Of a DNA stretch of 49,165 bases, positions 47,516 to 49,165 are shown one piece after another. The DNA is taken from positions 1 to 49,165 of the forward strand of contig JAEEHB010000043.1 of the NCBI GenBank assembly GCA_016280595.1, in the 5' to 3' direction. The notes beneath the pieces were generated by a model that did no database searches, was not told where the DNA came from, and saw only the letters and a program-made list of their open reading frames with translations. The position numbers were made by a program, and so were the translations under genes. Origin of the DNA: Clostridiaceae bacterium. Its GTDB lineage: Bacteria > Bacillota > Clostridia > Oscillospirales > Acutalibacteraceae. Each line of letters opens with the position of its first letter. The first letter of the stretch is position 1.

Positions 47516-49165
47516 TTAATAAAAATATCCCGGATAAGTTTCGCTCGCGCCCTTTTCGATTCCCGCCTTTGCATTCTGCAAAGCAAAATGACCCGCCCCA
47601 TTGGGCGAGTCATTTTTCTGGTGAACGTTAGTGTTTTGATTTCGACTAAGCATATTTGCTTTGGCTTCAATCTCTGTAAAAAACTCTGAATCAGTATCTG
47701 TTTTGATTGATATCCTTAGTTTATACTTGTCAGGATCGTTAGGTTCAGGGTCAAAAACATCAATTCTTGAAACATAGCTCTTAATAATGTTTGATCGACC
47801 CTCGGCGGTGGTTTGCATTTCAATCCACAAATCACGAAGTGTCTTGATTTCTTCAATAAAGTCTTTTGCACTTTTACTGTGTTTGGTGATGCTGTCTATT
47901 TCTTTGAGTTCAGATTCATATTCCTTAATTATTTCAGATTCCTGTTTACTCAGTTCAATCCATTTCTTATCACCGGTATCCATATATGCATCATCTGCTC
48001 TGCACACACGTTCCTTGTGATTACGGATTGCTTTTTCAAGTTCCGCGACCCTTGGATTAACAGTTACTTTAGAATCCATGCTTTCAGCCACAGAAATGTA
48101 TTGTTGAATCATTTCCTCATCCCAAATAAAATCCGAAACGATTTGCATCACTGCAGCTTCGATGGATTCTTTTGGAACATTTTTCTTTGTACACCTGGTT
48201 TTATCGGTAGTTCTTTTGCTTTTTTTATTTTTACAGGAGTAATAACTTCGTTTCTTGCCTTGCTTATTTATAACACAGTCTGCAATCATTTCTTCACCGC
48301 AAACTCCACAGAAGAGTTTTCCTCTAAGCTCATATACTCCTCTGGTTCTTTCTGATGCACCCGTGCGAGCACGCTTTTTTCGCTGTTGCTGAACTCTATC
48401 CCAAAGCTCTTCCGATATAATCGCTTCGCAGGCATCATCAGCAATATACATTTTATGCTCAACTTTGTTATCAAAAACCGTAACTTTTGTACCTTTATAA
48501 ATAGGATTTGCAAGCATTCTGTTTATGGTATCTCTGGTAAGTGTTTCCCCCTGAGAATTCCTGATACCATGCTCGTTAAGGTATTTCATTAAATCGCCGG
48601 TTGTATCTCCGGAAGCATACATCTCAAATGCTTTTGCGATATATTCTTTTGTTTCTTCAACCGGTTCATAGCGTTTACTCTTTCTTTCTTCTCCAACTAG
48701 CCTGAAGCCGACCGGAAGCGATCTTCCCCCATTGAAATACCCATTCATAGCATTGTCACGCATACCTCTGACAACATTCTTCCGAAGTTGAGCAACATAT
48801 TCAGCAGCCATAGTTACTTGAACAGCTTTTGAAATCTCACCACCGTATCCGTCATCAAAAACCTGTGTGGCATACTCAATTCGGACACCATTTTTATTTA
48901 ATGTATTTTCATATCCGTAAAAGCCGCCATGCTCTTCACGGCTGATTCTATCTAGTGCATAGGAAACAACAACATCAAATTCATCATTCGCAGAATCTTC
49001 AATCAGTTTAAGGAAGTCGCTGCGTTTTTCAACATCCTTGGATGCAGATTTGGCACTATCGGAATAAATCTTAATCAGCTCATAACCTTTGCGGTTGATG
49101 TATTCCATACATTCGCGGGTTTGCTGTTCAATACTCGCTTCCTTCTGCCTGTCAGAACTGTATCG
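47516..49165 (-). CDS. Large serine recombinase (site-specific integrase), 5' end outside the window
   Basis: The frame stays open to the right edge, where it reads RYSSDRQKEASIEQQ, the catalytic-Ser segment of a resolvase-type N-terminal domain, so only the first few residues are missing. Then come the rest of the catalytic domain (SYALDRISREEHGGFYG), a Recombinase domain (LNEHGIRNSQGETLTRDTIN), a zinc ribbon (LFCGVCGEEMI...YYSCKNK) and a coiled-coil-like C-terminal part. Such enzymes integrate and excise prophages or conjugative transposons. The body is clearly AT-richer than the neighbouring genes, a sign of transfer. The last ~45 residues run through a hairpin in GC-richer DNA. Confidence 0.92.
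   Translation of the reverse strand, partial: RYSSDRQKEASIEQQTRECMEYINRKGYELIKIYSDSAKSASKDVEKRSDFLKLIEDSANDEFDVVVSYALDRISREEHGGFYGYENTLNKNGVRIEYATQVFDDGYGGEISKAVQVTMAAEYVAQLRKNVVRGMRDNAMNGYFNGGRSLPVGFRLVGEERKSKRYEPVEETKEYIAKAFEMYASGDTTGDLMKYLNEHGIRNSQGETLTRDTINRMLANPIYKGTKVTVFDNKVEHKMYIADDACEAIISEELWDRVQQQRKKRARTGASERTRGVYELRGKLFCGVCGEEMIADCVINKQGKKRSYYSCKNKKSKRTTDKTRCTKKNVPKESIEAAVMQIVSDFIWDEEMIQQYISVAESMDSKVTVNPRVAELEKAIRNHKERVCRADDAYMDTGDKKWIELSKQESEIIKEYESELKEIDSITKHSKSAKDFIEEIKTLRDLWIEMQTTAEGRSNIIKSYVSRIDVFDPEPNDPDKYKLRISIKTDTDSEFFTEIEAKANMLSRNQNTNVHQKNDSPNGAGHFALQNAKAGIEKGASETYPGYFY
47567..47616. repeat. Two adjacent hairpins inside the 3' end of the recombinase gene
   Basis: CTTTGCA/TGCAAAG (47567-47583, 3-nt loop) is followed at once by AAAATGACCCGCCC/GGGCGAGTCATTTT (47585-47616, one mismatch, 4-nt loop). 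The second has the form of an intrinsic terminator readable on either strand. Both lie within the recombinase coding sequence, about 50-100 bases before its stop, close to the change in base composition. Confidence 0.65.

Overview
The window is a chromosomal segment of an anaerobic, Gram-positive, probably gut-associated member of the Clostridia, most likely an Oscillospirales/Ruminococcaceae-type genome. The evidence is a complete clostridial-order rnfCDGEAB operon, class B sortases, a SpoIID/LytB-type protein, a glycyl radical enzyme with its activase, lipoproteins with long Thr/Ser-rich linkers, and dense operons with AGGAGG-type ribosome binding sites. I saw no rRNA, tRNA or CRISPR array.

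Layout. 1-160 is a fold-rich non-coding stretch at the left edge. 170-7133 (minus) is one nine-gene operon, apbE - NusG_II protein - Gx transporter - rnfC-D-G-E-A-B: the Rnf ferredoxin:NAD+ ion pump plus the FMN transferase that flavinylates its D and G subunits. It diverges from an iron-dependent alcohol dehydrogenase (7275-8384). 8442-12938 (minus) holds an apgM-type mutase, an 88-residue protein with a sortase-type signal, a phosphohexomutase and a secreted metallophosphoesterase. 13152-21810 (plus) is a six-gene run: cysteine desulfurase, thiI, cinA, two class B sortases and a SpoIID-domain protein whose domain order is circularly permuted. 21794-25606 is a TetR regulator divergent from a fused MacB-like ABC transporter, with twin operators over the promoter. 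25667-34852 (minus) is an eight-gene run from a DUF1015 gene through topB to a solute-binding lipoprotein, a degenerate GH5-like protein and a polysaccharide deacetylase. 35031-36604 (minus) carries two base-excision repair genes, ogg and nth, around a DnaA-box-like cluster. 36768-38807 (plus) is a beta-propeller lipoprotein. 38861-42288 (minus) is the TIGR03960/TIGR03936 radical-SAM pair plus a DUF4430 lipoprotein. 42490-44296 (plus) is an AI-2E family transporter and a rhomboid protease. 44429-47462 (minus) is an activase and a glycyl radical enzyme with an atypical active-site motif. 47516-49165 (minus) is a large serine recombinase cut by the window edge, in AT-richer DNA that suggests the end of a mobile element.

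The most unusual items are: (i) the permuted SpoIID protein co-directional with two class B sortases, and a nearby 88-residue protein with an SPDTG motif of the kind used by clostridial SrtB; (ii) the glycyl radical enzyme with Cys-Asn-Gln where dehydratases carry Cys-x-Glu; (iii) the membrane-anchored GH5-like protein lacking the catalytic Asn-Glu; and (iv) a perfect hairpin wedged directly in front of the phosphohexomutase ribosome binding site. All functional calls come from reading motifs and context; no database search was possible.
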